The notes under the pieces were generated by a model, which was not told where the DNA came from, did no database searches, and saw only the letters and a program-made list of their open reading frames with translations. Shown piece after piece: positions 52,541-63,945 of a stretch of 64,000 nucleotides of DNA. Made by a program: the position numbers and the translations under genes. The stretch's first letter is position 1. Each line of letters starts with the position of its first letter. The DNA comes from Rhodovulum sp. 12E13 (lineage in GTDB: Bacteria; Pseudomonadota; Alphaproteobacteria; Rhodobacterales; Rhodobacteraceae). The DNA lies in the NCBI RefSeq assembly GCF_003340565.1, contig NZ_QPLK01000009.1:62001-126000 (forward strand), given 5' to 3'.

Positions 52541-52996
52541 ATGACCACGCTCTACGTCGATGCCGACGCCTGCCCCGTGAAGTCGGAGGCGGAGCGGGTG
52601 GCCACCCGGCTCGGCCTGCCGATGGTGCTCGTCTGCAACGGCGGGATCCGGCCGCCCGAGAACCCGCTTGTCTCGCTCGTCGTCGTCGACGCGGGCCCCG
52701 ATGCCGCCGACCGGTGGATCGCGGAGCGCTGCGGGCCTGGCGACGTGGTCGTGACCGCCGACCTGCCGCTCGCCGCCCGCTGCCTCGAGGCGGGGGCGCA
52801 GGTGATCCGGCATGACGGCGAGGCGCTGACGCAGGCCAATATCGGCGCGCGGCTGGCCATGCGCGACCTGATGGCCGACATCCGGGCGGCAGATCCCTTT
52901 CACCGGGGCGGCGGCGCGGCCTTCTCCAGGGCCGACCGGGCGCGCTTCCTGCAGGCGCTCGAACGGGCGGCGACGGCCGCCCGGCGTGCGGGCTGA
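52541..52996 (+). CDS. YaiI/YqxD family protein (DUF188)
   Basis: 151 residues from the ATG at 52541, which has GGCGGGAG 6 bases upstream; the ATG at 52535 touches that site and is unlikely. Family sequence: [55 protein letters not shown] and [20 protein letters not shown]. The Asp pattern resembles PIN/NYN-type nucleases; function not established. Confidence 0.93.
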   Translation: MTTLYVDADACPVKSEAERVATRLGLPMVLVCNGGIRPPENPLVSLVVVDAGPDAADRWIAERCGPGDVVVTADLPLAARCLEAGAQVIRHDGEALTQANIGARLAMRDLMADIRAADPFHRGGGAAFSRADRARFLQALERAATAARRAG

Positions 52997-53014
52997 GCGG
53001 CGGCAGCCCCGCCG

Positions 53015-53950
53015 TCACCGTCCGCCCGGCACGCCGGCAAGCGTGTCGACCGGCAGGGCCGCCGACGGCCGGTCGAGCCCTGCCGCCTCGACGCAGCGAC
53101 CGAGCTCGGCCCGGAACACCTCGAGCACGCGGGCGCGCGACGACACCTGCCGCTCCACCAGCCCCAGCCGCCGCGTGATCCGCCCCTCGCCGAAGGGGCG
53201 CGCGACGAACCGGTCGCCGGCGGTGTCCATCAGCGCGAGCTTGGGCACCACCGCGCAGCCCATGCCGGCGGCGACGCAGCCGACGACCGCGGGCATCGTG
53301 TTGACCACGGCGACCTCGCGCGGCGCGACGCCGAGGCGGGCGAGCTCGGTCTCGATCTGGCGGGCCAGCGGCACCGCCGTCCGGTAGCGGATGAAGGGAA
53401 GGCGGCGCAGCATCTCGGCGTCCGACCCGTCATGCGTGCCGCGCGGCGCGATCAGCACCAGCGGCTCCGAGAGCACCTCTGTCCACGACAGGCCGGCGGG
53501 CAGGCCGACATGCTCGGCCACGAGCGCCGCGTCGAGCCGGTGCGCGGCGACGTCGGCGATCAGCGTCTCCGACACGCCGACCGTCAGCGCAAAGGCGAGA
53601 TCGGGGTAGCGTGGGCTCAGGCCGGCGAGCGCGTGGGGCGCAAGCTGCATCGAAACCGTGCGGATCGCCCCGATCCTGAGCACGCCCGCCGTGCTGCCGC
53701 CCGAGATCGCGAGCCGCGTCTCGGCCATCTCCTGCACCATCCGGCGGGCGGTGCGCAGCATTTCCTCGCCCCCCGCGTTGAGCCGGGGCGGCCGGGTGCG
53801 CCGGTCGAAGAGCTGCGCGCCCAGTTCGGCCTCAAGCGCCTGAATCTGCTGGCTGACCGCCGAAGCGGTCAGGTTTACCCGCGCGGCCGCGGCGGCAAAG
53901 CTGCCGGTCTCGGCGACGGCGATCAGGGTGTCGAGCTGGCGCAGATCCAC
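53015..53950 (-). CDS. LysR family transcriptional regulator
   Basis: 311 residues from a GTG start. The helix-turn-helix is at the N-terminus: LRQLDTLIAVAETGSFAAAA followed by LTASAVSQQIQALEAELGAQ. The effector domain has RIGAIRTVSMQLAP and ends without extra segments. It is divergent from tctC, with 111 bases between the starts, so it most likely controls the tctCBA-ggt operon. The frame continues upstream to 54037 without family sequence. A dyad at 53957-53979 lies just upstream of the start. Confidence 0.9.
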   Translation of the reverse strand: MDLRQLDTLIAVAETGSFAAAAARVNLTASAVSQQIQALEAELGAQLFDRRTRPPRLNAGGEEMLRTARRMVQEMAETRLAISGGSTAGVLRIGAIRTVSMQLAPHALAGLSPRYPDLAFALTVGVSETLIADVAAHRLDAALVAEHVGLPAGLSWTEVLSEPLVLIAPRGTHDGSDAEMLRRLPFIRYRTAVPLARQIETELARLGVAPREVAVVNTMPAVVGCVAAGMGCAVVPKLALMDTAGDRFVARPFGEGRITRRLGLVERQVSSRARVLEVFRAELGRCVEAAGLDRPSAALPVDTLAGVPGGR

Positions 53951-53956
53951 AAGTTG

Positions 53957-53979
53957 TTTCGTAAGCACCGCTTGTGAAA
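53957..53979. promoter_or_regulatory. candidate LysR operator
   Basis: TTTCGTAAG, 5 bases, CTTGTGAAA: seven of nine positions are complementary across the dyad. It lies between the divergent lysR and tctC genes, 6 bases from the lysR GTG, the usual place for an autoregulating LysR site. Confidence 0.5.
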
Positions 53980-54061
53980 AAGACCAGAACAATTCGCTTT
54001 CGCCAGAGGCGCTGGTTTCCCATGCTCCACGCCACAATCACCCAATCGCAGGGAGACCGCC

Positions 54062-55009
54062 ATGAGCATGTTGAAGCCACTGTCCGTCGCGCTGGGCCTC
54101 GGCCTGGCCGCCGCGCTGCCCGCCGCCGCGCAGGACTACCCCGAGAAGCCCGTCGAGTTCATCGTGCCGTGGTCGCCGGGCGGCGGCAGCGACACGCTGA
54201 TGCGCATCGTCGCCAACAACGTCACGCCCTATCTCGGCGTCGAGATGCCGGTGATCAACATGCCCGGCGTCGGCGGCACGGTGGGGCTGCGCGAGGCCTC
54301 GCGCCGCGACGCCGACGGCTACACGATCAGCCAGGTCCACGAGGGTCTGCTGACCGCTACCGTGACGGGCCTGACCGAGCTCGAATGGTCGGATTTCGAG
54401 CCGATCGCCCTGATGACCTCGTCGCCGCAATACCTCGTCGCCGCCGACGAGGCGCCCTTCGAGACCTTCGAGGAGATGGTGGCCTATGCGCAGGAGAACC
54501 CGGGCGACCTGACGATCGGCGTCACGCTCGGCGGCGTGCCGCACCTGCATGCCGCGATGATCGCCGAGGCCTTCGACATCGAGTGGTCCTACGTGGGCTA
54601 CGAGGGCACGGGCGAGCGCATCCGCGCGCTGGTGGGCGGCAACCTCGATCTCGCCATCGGCGACGTCGCCTCGTCGCTGCAGTTCGCCGAGAACGGCGAC
54701 CTCAAGTTTCTCGCCACCGGCGCGACCGAGCGCATGGCGCAGACCCCAGACATCCCCACGCTGACCGAGCTCGGCGCCGATCTGGAGCTGACGATCACCC
54801 GCGGCATCGTCATGCCGCAGGGGGCGCCCGACGAGGCGCAGGCCACGCTCGAGACCGCGCTGATGGAGCTGTCGGAAGACGAGACCTTCGTCCAGCAGGT
54901 CAACAACGCCGGCGCCGAGGTCGCCTTCCGCGGGCAGGAGGACTACACGGCCTACCTCGCCTCGCTGGCCGGCACGGTGGAACGCCTCGCCGAGGTGCTG
55001 GCGCCGTGA
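54062..55009 (+). CDS. tctC: tripartite tricarboxylate transporter substrate-binding protein
   Basis: 315 residues. A signal peptide (about 1-23, ending PAAAQDYPEK) exports it to the periplasm. The Bug/TctC fold shows PVEFIVPWSPGGGSDTLMRI, PVINMPGVGGTVGLREAS, GDLTIGVTLGGVPHLHAAM and VGGNLDLAIGDVASSL. It delivers a carboxylate to TctBA. Its stop overlaps the tctB start (GTGA). The ligand may be a citrate-like acid or, given the gamma-glutamyltransferase downstream, a gamma-glutamyl compound. Confidence 0.94.
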   Translation: MSMLKPLSVALGLGLAAALPAAAQDYPEKPVEFIVPWSPGGGSDTLMRIVANNVTPYLGVEMPVINMPGVGGTVGLREASRRDADGYTISQVHEGLLTATVTGLTELEWSDFEPIALMTSSPQYLVAADEAPFETFEEMVAYAQENPGDLTIGVTLGGVPHLHAAMIAEAFDIEWSYVGYEGTGERIRALVGGNLDLAIGDVASSLQFAENGDLKFLATGATERMAQTPDIPTLTELGADLELTITRGIVMPQGAPDEAQATLETALMELSEDETFVQQVNNAGAEVAFRGQEDYTAYLASLAGTVERLAEVLAP

Positions 55010-55518
55010 GCGACGTCGGGGCTGAAAGGGACCGGACGGGCGAGTCGGGCGAGGTCGCCCGGCTCGTCGCCTACGTCGCGCTCTTCGCCGTCTCGGCGGC
55101 GCTGTTCGTCGAGGCGGCAGGGCTGCCCGTGTCGCGTTTCGAACGGCTTGGCGCGGGCGCCTTTCCGATGATCGTGCACGGCACGCTGATGGCGCTGCTC
55201 CTTGGCGCCATCGTCGCCACGATGCGCCGACTGCCGCGCGCCGCCTACGCCCGCTTCGCGGCCGATATCCGCGACTGGGCGGTGTCGCGGCGGCTCGTCT
55301 TCTTCCTCTTCGCCTGTCTGGGCCTCTACCTCGCCGTGATGCCCGTGGTCGGCTTCGCACCCGCGACCTTCGTCTTTCTCGCGGTCATGCAGGGCGTGCT
55401 CGCGCCCAAGACGCCGGTCGCCATGGGCACCGCGCTGCTGCTGGCGCTCCTGTTCTCCTACGGGCTGAACTGGCTCTTCGCCGAGGTCTTCAACGTCTTC
55501 CTGCCGCGGGGCCGCTGA
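55006..55518 (+). CDS. tctB: tripartite tricarboxylate transporter small membrane subunit
   Basis: 170 residues, GTG start overlapping the tctC stop. Four membrane helices are visible, beginning with VARLVAYVALFAVSAALFVE and including RRLVFFLFACLGLYLAVMPV. The segment SRFERLGAGAFPMIV is typical of TctB. It forms the small inner-membrane part of the secondary transporter. tctA starts 1 base after its stop. Confidence 0.9.
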   Translation: MSDVGAERDRTGESGEVARLVAYVALFAVSAALFVEAAGLPVSRFERLGAGAFPMIVHGTLMALLLGAIVATMRRLPRAAYARFAADIRDWAVSRRLVFFLFACLGLYLAVMPVVGFAPATFVFLAVMQGVLAPKTPVAMGTALLLALLFSYGLNWLFAEVFNVFLPRGR

Positions 55519-55519
55519 G

Positions 55520-57030
55520 ATGGACGCCTTCCTGCAGGGCGCGGCCGTGGTGCTGTCGCCCGAGACGCTGATCTACATGCTGGTGGGCTCCATCGCGGGC
55601 ATCGTCGCCGCAGCCATCCCGGGCTTCACCGTGACGATGGCGATCGTGCTGACGCTGCCGCTGACCTTCGCGATGGACCCGCTGCAGGGCATCGCGGTGA
55701 TGCTGGCCGTCTATGTGGGCGGCTACACCGGCGGCCTGATCTCGGCCGCGCTGCTCGGCATACCCGGCACGCCGTCGGCGGTGGCCACCACCTTCGACGC
55801 CTTCCCGATGGCCCGGCGGGGCGAGCCGGGGCGCGCGCTGTCGATCGGGGTCTGGGCCTCGTTTCTCGGCACGGTGATATCCACCGCGGTCCTGATCGTC
55901 GCCGCGCCCCCGCTCGCCGTCTTCGCGGTGCGGCTGGGACCGTGGGAATATTTCTCGCTCATCGTCTTCGCGCTCACGATCGTGGCCAGCCTCGTCGGCC
56001 ACTCGGCCACGCGCGGCCTGATCGCGGCGCTGATCGGGCTCGCGATCTCCACCGTGGGCGCCGACCCGATGATGGGGCAGCCGCGCTTCGACTTCGGGCT
56101 CGAGGTGCTGCAGGCGGGCCTTCCCTTCCTCGTGGTGCTCATCGGCATCTTCGCCATCTCGCAACTCGCCTCCGAGGTGGAGGATGCGGGCGCCATCCGC
56201 CGCGGCGAGAAGGTTGTCACCGGCAGCATCGATTTTCGCGTCTGGGACGCGATGCGCGACGTGGTGATGCGCCCGGTCAACCTGATCCGCTCGTCGGTCG
56301 TGGGCGTGGCGATCGGCGCGCTGCCGGGCGCGGGCGGCTCGATCGCCAACCTCGTCGCCTACGACCAGGCCAAGCGCGCCTCGAAGACGCCGGAGACGTT
56401 CGGCACCGGCACGCCCGAGGGGGTCGTCGCCTCCGAATCGGGCAACTCGGCCACGGCGGGCGGCGGCCTGATCCCTCTCATCGCGCTCGGCATCCCCGGC
56501 TCGGCGGTCGATGCGATCCTGATGGCCTCGCTCATGGTGCACGGCATCTCGGTGGGGCCGCGGCTGATCATGGACAACGCCGACCTGGTCTACGGCATGT
56601 TCCTCGCCATGGTCGTGTCGAGCCTGCTGATGCTCGTCGTGTGCCTGACCTTCATGCGCGCGTTCCTGCGGGTGGCCGAGGTGCCGAAATGGGCCATCGT
56701 GCCGCTGGTGCTGGTGTGCTGCGTCGTCGGCTCCTTCGCGCTGAACAACCGGGTGACCGATCTCTACCTGCTCGGCGCCGTGGGGGTGCTGGGCTACGCG
56801 CTGCGCGCGCTCGACTTCCCGCTCGCGCCGCTGGTGCTGGGCGTCATCCTGGGCCCCATCGCCGAGACCAACCTTCGCCGCGCGCTTATGACCGACGCCG
56901 ACTGGTCGCTCTTCTTCACCCGGCCCGTCAGCCTGATCTTCCTCGTGCTGGCCGTGCTTTCCATCGCCTGGTCGGTGCGGGCGCACATGCGCGCACGCCG
57001 CAAGGCAGACGACCGAAAGGAACCCGCCTG

Positions 57031-57031
<1 letters not shown>
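55520..57031 (+). CDS. tctA: tripartite tricarboxylate transporter permease
   Basis: 503 residues with about 11-12 membrane helices. Signature stretches are GSIAGIVAAAIPGFTVTMAI, YVGGYTGGLISAALLGIPGT (first Gly-rich loop), GALPGAGGSIANLVAYDQAK and PLIALGIPGSAVDAILMAS. It is the large translocation subunit. The TGA stop shares one base with the ATG of the gamma-glutamyltransferase gene. Confidence 0.95.
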
Positions 57032-58626
<1,595 letters not shown>

Positions 58627-58651
58627 CGCCGGGCGCGGGGCGGGCCCGGCG
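58627..58651 (+). terminator. hairpin directly after the tct-ggt operon
   Basis: CGCCGGGC and GCCCGGCG pair around a 9-base loop, immediately following the TGA at 58624-58626. No T run follows. Confidence 0.55.
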
Positions 58652-58705
58652 CCGTCGCGCGGCGGCCTCGTCGTGGGGGCGCGTGCCCTCGCGGGGCGGG
58701 CGGGA

Positions 58706-58734
58706 TTGCCCTCGCCCCGCCCCGCGCCTTATAT
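58706..58734 (+). promoter_or_regulatory. candidate yebC promoter
   Basis: TTGCCC (58706-58711), a 17-base spacer and TTATAT (58729-58734), 35 bases before the yebC ATG. The -10 is the only AT-rich hexamer in a very GC-rich stretch. Confidence 0.55.
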
Positions 58735-58768
58735 GCACGCGAATTCAGGCATCGCGAGAGAGACGATC

Positions 58769-59515
58769 ATGGCCGGCCATTCCAAATGGGCGAACATCCA
58801 GCACCGCAAGGGGCGCCAGGACGCTGCGCGCTCCAAGCTGTTCTCGAAGCTGTCCAAGGAGATCACGGTGGCCGCCAAGATGGGCGACCCCGACCCCGAG
58901 AAGAACCCGCGCCTGCGCCTCGCGGTGAAGGAGGCCAAGGCGAACTCGGTGCCGAAGGACGTCATCCAGCGCGCCATCGACAAGAGCCAGGGCGGCGAGG
59001 GCGACGGCTACGAGGAGATCCGCTACGAGGGCTACGGCCCCGGGGGCGTGGCGATCATCGTCGAGGCGATGACCGACAACCGCAACCGCACCGCCTCCAA
59101 CGTGCGCTCGACCTTCGGCAAGCACGGCGGCAACCTCGGCGAGACCGGCTCGGTCGGATTCATGTTCGAGCGCAAGGGCGAGATAGTCTATGCCGCCGAT
59201 GCCGCCGACGAGGAGACGGTGCTCGAGGCCGCGATGGAGGCCGGCGCCGAGGACGTCGAGAGCACGGCTGACGGCCACACGATCTACTGCGCCGACACCG
59301 ATCTCAACGACGTCTCGAGCGCGCTCGAGGCGCGTCTGGGCGAGGCGCAATCGACGAAACTCGTCTGGAAGCCGCTCAACACGACCGAACTCGACTACGA
59401 GGGCGCGCAGAAGCTGATGCGCCTGATCGAGGTGCTGGAAGACGACGACGACGTGCAGCGCGTCACCGCCAATTTCGAGGTCTCCGACGAGGTGATGGAG
59501 CAGCTCGCCTCCTGA
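58769..59515 (+). CDS. yebC: YebC/PmpR family transcriptional regulator/translation factor
   Basis: 248 residues, the standard length. The head [20 protein letters not shown] and the segments [40 protein letters not shown] and [20 protein letters not shown] are diagnostic. The family has been described as DNA-binding regulators and, more recently, as helping ribosomes through proline-rich stretches. The ATG at 58769 has a GAGAGAG stretch upstream. Confidence 0.97.
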   Translation: MAGHSKWANIQHRKGRQDAARSKLFSKLSKEITVAAKMGDPDPEKNPRLRLAVKEAKANSVPKDVIQRAIDKSQGGEGDGYEEIRYEGYGPGGVAIIVEAMTDNRNRTASNVRSTFGKHGGNLGETGSVGFMFERKGEIVYAADAADEETVLEAAMEAGAEDVESTADGHTIYCADTDLNDVSSALEARLGEAQSTKLVWKPLNTTELDYEGAQKLMRLIEVLEDDDDVQRVTANFEVSDEVMEQLAS

Positions 59516-59768
59516 CCCGGCCGTTCCGGCAGGCCCTTCGCCCTCTCGCGGGCGGTGGCCGACGGCCGTGTCTCGCCGTGACGGGCCGAGGCCGCGCGCG
59601 CGGGGCAGGGGCCCTCACTCGCGCCGATCGCGCCGCACGCAACGCGAGCGCCCGGCAGCTCTTGCTCGACAGCGCGACGGCCATTTCGCTGACCATTGCT
59701 GCCGGTCTCTCGCCTCGATGGCCATGCGCGCCGCTCGGGGGGGGCGTGCCGCGCCGCCCGCAACCGGG

Positions 59769-60395
59769 TCAGGCGCCCGGGCGATCGTCTCGCGCGTCGG
59801 CCACCATGGCGATGGCCGCGGCCACGGCCTCGTCGATCGACATCGTGGAGGTATCGAGCACCTTCGCGTCGGGTGCAGGCCTGAGCGGGGCGTCGGTGCG
59901 GCCCCGGTCGCGCGCGTCGCGCTCCCGCAGGTCGGCCGCCACCTGCTCGAGCGTCACGGCGTGGCCCTTGGCCGCGAGCTCGGCATGGCGGCGGCGGGCG
60001 CGCTCGTCGTCGGTGGCCGTGACGAACAGCTTCACCGCCGCGTCGGGGCAGATGACGGTGCCGATGTCGCGCCCGTCGAGCACCGCGCCGCCCATCCGCG
60101 TGGCGAAGGCGCGCTGGAAGTCGACCAGCGCCGCGCGCACTTCGGGGATCGCCGCGACACGGCTCGCCGCCTGCCCCACCTCCTGCGTGCGCAGGCCCGC
60201 CTCGTCGGCCAGATCGTCGGCCTGCAGGGCGCGCGCCGCGTCGAGGGGCGCGGTGCCGTCGAGCGTGCGCCGCCCCGTGGCGCGGTAGAGCAGCCCGGTA
60301 TCCAGATGCGCGAACCCGAACCGCGCCGCGACGGCCCGCGCGATGGTGCCCTTGCCTGCCGCCGCGGGGCCGTCGATGGCGACGGTGAAGCTCAT
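59769..60395 (-). CDS. cmk: cytidylate kinase
   Basis: 208 residues. It phosphorylates CMP and dCMP. The P-loop is [20 protein letters not shown] (about residues 5-24), followed by [12 protein letters not shown] and [20 protein letters not shown]. It lies 97 bases downstream of aroA in the common alphaproteobacterial order, but rpsA, which usually follows, is absent; the next gene is the convergent yebC 253 bases away. Confidence 0.95.
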   Translation of the reverse strand: MSFTVAIDGPAAAGKGTIARAVAARFGFAHLDTGLLYRATGRRTLDGTAPLDAARALQADDLADEAGLRTQEVGQAASRVAAIPEVRAALVDFQRAFATRMGGAVLDGRDIGTVICPDAAVKLFVTATDDERARRRHAELAAKGHAVTLEQVAADLRERDARDRGRTDAPLRPAPDAKVLDTSTMSIDEAVAAAIAMVADARDDRPGA

Positions 60396-60441
60396 GCCCG
60401 CCGCTCCACGGGCCGGGCCGGCCGGCCGGCCTCCGGCGGGG

Positions 60442-60460
60442 ATATTTGCAGCAAGAAGAA
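60442..60460 (+). repeat. 19-base intergenic element, copy 5
   Basis: ATATTTGCAGCAAGAAGAA in the aroA-cmk gap, antisense to both genes, as copy 2 is to its operon. Confidence 0.75.
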
Positions 60461-60492
60461 GGGCGGGGCGCTGCGCGTCGGGCGGACGGGGG

Positions 60493-61851
60493 TCATGCGT
60501 CCTCCGTCGCGGCCTCGAAGCGGGCGCCGAGGCGCTCCATCAGCGGGCGGAAATCGGGGAAGGAGGTGGCGATGGGGCCGGCGTCGTCGACGGTGACGGG
60601 AGCCCGCGCCGCCATGCCGGCGATCAGGAACGACATGGCGATGCGGTGGTCGAGGCGGGCCGCGACCGTGGCGCCGCCGGGAAGGCCGCCGGGACCCGCG
60701 CCGTGAACGGTGAAGCTGTCCTCGGTCTCGTCGACGCGGGCGCCGCAGGCGCGCAGGCCGCGCGCCATCGCGTCGATCCGGTCGCTTTCCTTGACGCGCA
60801 GTTCGTGGGTGCCGGGCATGTGGGTCGCCCCCTCGGCGTTGGCCGCGACGACCGCGAGGATCGGGTATTCGTCGATCATCGAGGCGGCGCGCTCGGGCGG
60901 CACGGTGATTCCGCGCATCGCGGGCGAGTAGCGGGCGCGCAGGTCGGCCACCGGCTCGCCGCCTTCCTCGCGCGGATTCTCGAAGGTGAGGTCGGCGCCC
61001 ATGTCCTGCAGCGTGGTGTAGAGGCCGGCGCGGGTGGGGTTGAGGCCGATATTCGGCACCACGATCTCGGAGCCGGGCACGATCAGCGCCGCGCAGACGG
61101 GGAAGGCGGCCGAGGAGGGATCGCGCGGCACGGCGATGGCCTGGGGCCGCAGCTCGGGCCGGCCGATGAGGGCGATACGGTGGCCCGCGGCGGTATCCTC
61201 GACCGTCACCTCGGCGCCGAAGCCCGCCAGCATCCGCTCGGTGTGGTCGCGCGTCGCCACCCGCTCGGTCACCACCGTCGCGCCGGGGGCGTTCAGCCCG
61301 GCGAGCAGCACGGCGCTCTTGACCTGCGCCGAGGCGACCGGCGTGGCGTAGTCGACCGGCACGGGCAGGGCGGCGCCCGTGAGCGTGAGCGGCAGCCGTC
61401 CGCCCGCGCGCCCCCGCGCCTCCGCGCCGAAGAGGGCCAGCGGCTCGGTCACGCGCCCCATCGGGCGCGCGCGCAGGGAGGCATCGCCGGTGAAAGTGGC
61501 CGCGATCGGCGTGGTCGCCATCGCCCCCATGACGAGCCGCACGCCGGTGCCTGAATTGCCGCAATCGATGACGTCTTCGGGTTCGGCGAAACCGCCGGTG
61601 CCCACGCCGTGGATCGACCAGCGGCCCTCTCCGTGCCGGACGACCTCGGCGCCGAAGGCGGCCATCGCCGTCGCCGTGTCGAGCACGTCCTGTCCCTCGA
61701 GCAGGCCGGTGATCCGCGTCTCGCCCACGGCCAGCGCGCCGAGGATCAGCGACCGGTGGCTGATCGACTTGTCGCCCGGCACATGGGCCTCGCCCGTGAG
61801 GGGCCCCGAGGCGGGGGCGGTCAGGGGCGTGGGCGTGCCGTGCGCGGCCAT
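60493..61851 (-). CDS. aroA: 3-phosphoshikimate 1-carboxyvinyltransferase (EPSP synthase)
   Basis: 452 residues. It makes EPSP from shikimate-3-phosphate and phosphoenolpyruvate in aromatic biosynthesis. Visible are [20 protein letters not shown] (PEP/S3P-binding Lys-Ser), [24 protein letters not shown] and [17 protein letters not shown]. The residues in [15 protein letters not shown] (Ala after Met-Gly) place it near the class II type common in alphaproteobacteria, but this is a weak inference. It is first in the aroA-cmk operon. Confidence 0.96.
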   Translation of the reverse strand: MAAHGTPTPLTAPASGPLTGEAHVPGDKSISHRSLILGALAVGETRITGLLEGQDVLDTATAMAAFGAEVVRHGEGRWSIHGVGTGGFAEPEDVIDCGNSGTGVRLVMGAMATTPIAATFTGDASLRARPMGRVTEPLALFGAEARGRAGGRLPLTLTGAALPVPVDYATPVASAQVKSAVLLAGLNAPGATVVTERVATRDHTERMLAGFGAEVTVEDTAAGHRIALIGRPELRPQAIAVPRDPSSAAFPVCAALIVPGSEIVVPNIGLNPTRAGLYTTLQDMGADLTFENPREEGGEPVADLRARYSPAMRGITVPPERAASMIDEYPILAVVAANAEGATHMPGTHELRVKESDRIDAMARGLRACGARVDETEDSFTVHGAGPGGLPGGATVAARLDHRIAMSFLIAGMAARAPVTVDDAGPIATSFPDFRPLMERLGARFEAATEDA

Positions 61852-61962
61852 GCGGCGTCTCCTTGCGGGCTCGGCCCCTCCGGAGGGGGCGGGCCTCGCC
61901 CTAGCGCAGGGCGTGGGCGGAATCCAGCCTGCCGCGGGCTCGATCCGGGCGGCGCGCGCGGC

Positions 61963-63015
61963 CTACCTCTCGCCCAGCCAGCGCTCGGGGTTGGTCTCGG
62001 CGATGGCGCGGAAGGTGTCCTCGCCCAGCGTCTGCCGCAGGCGCACCGAGATCTCGCGCTCCGAGGTCTCGACCTGCCGGGTCATGTAGAAGTCGGACCC
62101 GAAGAGGGTGCGGGCGCACACCGCCTCGTCCTCGAGAAACACCTTGAGAAACGGCAGGTAGTGCGGCCGGGCGAACAGCGTGTAGCTGATGTCGGCCCAG
62201 AGCGGCCCGCCCTCGTGCGCGCGCAGCAGGTCGAGGATCGAGGCGAGCCAGTTCCGGCGCCGCGCCTCGGCGTCGCCCGGCGCGAGCCCCTCGCGGATAT
62301 AGGCGTCCCAGTCGCGCTGGCCGCCGAAATGGGCGAGGCAGATGCGCAGGGCGGGATGCGCCTCGATCACCGGCAGCATGGCGCGCGGATCGGTCAGGGC
62401 GTCGGCCCGGCGCACCGACAGCCCCCGCCCCGTGACGCCACCGCGCGAGCAGTGGCTGAGCACCGGCAGGCCGCGCTCGACCAGCAGGGGGTAGAGCGTG
62501 CCCATGAGCGCCTCGTGGTCGGGCGGAAAGCCGAGGCGCGGATAGATCTTCAGCCCGCGGAAGCCGAGCGTCTCGATCGCCCGCCGCGCCTCGGCCACGC
62601 TGTCCGCGGAGCGCGGGTCGACCGTGGCGAAGGGCAGGACCAGGCCCGCGCTTTCGGCCGCCAGCGCGGCGAGCTCGTCGTGCTGGGCGGCGAGGGCCTG
62701 CGCAGGCGCGCCCCAGCCGCCATGGGCCATGTCCATCGGCAGCACGACGAAGCGGGTGCCCTGGGGGTATTGCCGCGCGATCTCGGCGAGGATGCGCGCC
62801 TGCGCGCCGGCCGCCCCGGTCTGGCGAAAGCGGATCAGCCGCTCGACGGCTTCGGCCAGCCGTTCCTGCCCGGCGAAGGCGAGCGCGACCCGGACGCCGC
62901 GCGCGAGGCCGGGAACGCGCCTGAGCGGCCAGGCGGCGGGATGCGGAAAGAACTCCGGCACGTGCGCATCGGTAAAGGTGTGCACGTGGCAATTGGTGAT
63001 GCGGATGTCGGCCAT
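61963..63015 (-). CDS. amidohydrolase-type TIM-barrel metal-dependent hydrolase
   Basis: 350 residues. Metal-site candidates are the HVH of NCHVHTFTDAHVPEF (about residues 9-11), His in VLSHCSRGG, His in CLAHFGGQRDWD and the Asp of LFGSDFYMTRQ. FRGLKIYPRLGFPPDHEALM is the barrel Lys segment of the Amidohydro_2 group. These enzymes hydrolyse or decarboxylate small organic acids; nothing nearby defines the substrate. The start at 63015 gives the family head ADIRITNCHVH. It lies between aroA and trmB but with gaps of about 95-110 bases, so it may be its own unit. Confidence 0.85.
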   Translation of the reverse strand: MADIRITNCHVHTFTDAHVPEFFPHPAAWPLRRVPGLARGVRVALAFAGQERLAEAVERLIRFRQTGAAGAQARILAEIARQYPQGTRFVVLPMDMAHGGWGAPAQALAAQHDELAALAAESAGLVLPFATVDPRSADSVAEARRAIETLGFRGLKIYPRLGFPPDHEALMGTLYPLLVERGLPVLSHCSRGGVTGRGLSVRRADALTDPRAMLPVIEAHPALRICLAHFGGQRDWDAYIREGLAPGDAEARRRNWLASILDLLRAHEGGPLWADISYTLFARPHYLPFLKVFLEDEAVCARTLFGSDFYMTRQVETSEREISVRLRQTLGEDTFRAIAETNPERWLGER

Positions 63016-63110
63016 GACGCCCCCTCCCTCGGCGAGTGGCTCAGCCTATCACGGAGCGTCTCCCCCGTGCCCCGTCCGGGCGCGCGGCGAACCGCCGCCC
63101 GCGTCGGGGG

Positions 63111-63860
63111 TCAGCCCCGAGCACGCCGCCGGAGGAACGTCAGGTAGTGCGGCACCCGCCCCTCGCGCAGCGCCTTGGCCTCGTAGCGCGTGGTCACCCA
63201 GTCGTCCCACGGGCGGCGCCAGTCGTCCGGCCGCTCGGCTGTCCAGTCGAAGCCGTGGCGCGGCACCTGCTCGAGCGTCTGGCGCACGTAGTCGGGGATG
63301 TCGGTCGCCACACGCAGCTCGGCGCCCGGCGCCATGACACGGGCGAGCGGCGCGAGGTATTCGGGCGTCACCGCGCGGCGCTTGTGGTGCTTCGCCTTGG
63401 GCCAGGGATCGGGGTAGAGCAGGAAGCACTTCCGCACCGAGGCGTCGGGCAGCACGTCGAACAGGTCGCGCACGTCGCCGGGATGAATGCGGATGTTGTC
63501 GGCCCCCGCCTCGCGGATCCTGCCCAGAAGCATCGCCACGCCGTTGACGAAGGGCTCGCAGCCGATCAGGCCCACCTCCGGGTGCGCCGCAGCCTGGTGC
63601 ACCATGTGCTCGCCCCCGCCGAAGCCGATCTCGAGCCAGACCGGGCGCCCCCCGAACAGGGCGGCGAGGTCGATCGGCCGGCGCGCGGGGTTCTCCTCCC
63701 AGGTGACGGGGCCGGGCGACAGGCGGCCCAGATCCTGCTCCAGGTACGCGCGCTGGCTGTCGCGCAGCGCCTTGCCGTGGCGGCGGCCGTGGAAGTTGCG
63801 CCACGGCGCGCCGGCCTGCACGCTCGGCGGTGGGGATCGGTCGGGGCGCTTGTCGGGCAT
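63111..63860 (-). CDS. trmB: tRNA (guanine(46)-N7)-methyltransferase
   Basis: 249 residues. The S-adenosylmethionine site is LEIGFGGGEHMVHQ (about residues 76-89). The family motif LYPDPWPKAKHHKRR and RVATDIPDYV follow. It methylates G46 in the tRNA variable loop. The start at 63860 has GGAGAGAG upstream; the frame is open to 63965, but that part includes the 19-base element and is not coding. In relatives metK commonly lies just upstream, which would be outside this window. Confidence 0.96.
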   Translation of the reverse strand: MPDKRPDRSPPPSVQAGAPWRNFHGRRHGKALRDSQRAYLEQDLGRLSPGPVTWEENPARRPIDLAALFGGRPVWLEIGFGGGEHMVHQAAAHPEVGLIGCEPFVNGVAMLLGRIREAGADNIRIHPGDVRDLFDVLPDASVRKCFLLYPDPWPKAKHHKRRAVTPEYLAPLARVMAPGAELRVATDIPDYVRQTLEQVPRHGFDWTAERPDDWRRPWDDWVTTRYEAKALREGRVPHYLTFLRRRARG

Positions 63861-63926
63861 GCTCTCTCTCCGGATCCGCGCCCCTAGCCGCGTGCGGCCG
63901 GCTGGGTCAAGCGCGGCGTCCCCGGC

Positions 63927-63945
63927 TTCTTTCTGGTCCAAATAC
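63927..63945 (-). repeat. 19-base intergenic element, copy 6
   Basis: GTATTTGGACCAGAAAGAA on the minus strand, upstream of trmB. Its flanks GCGCGGC and GCCGCGC are complementary and could form a stem with the element in the loop. Confidence 0.75.
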
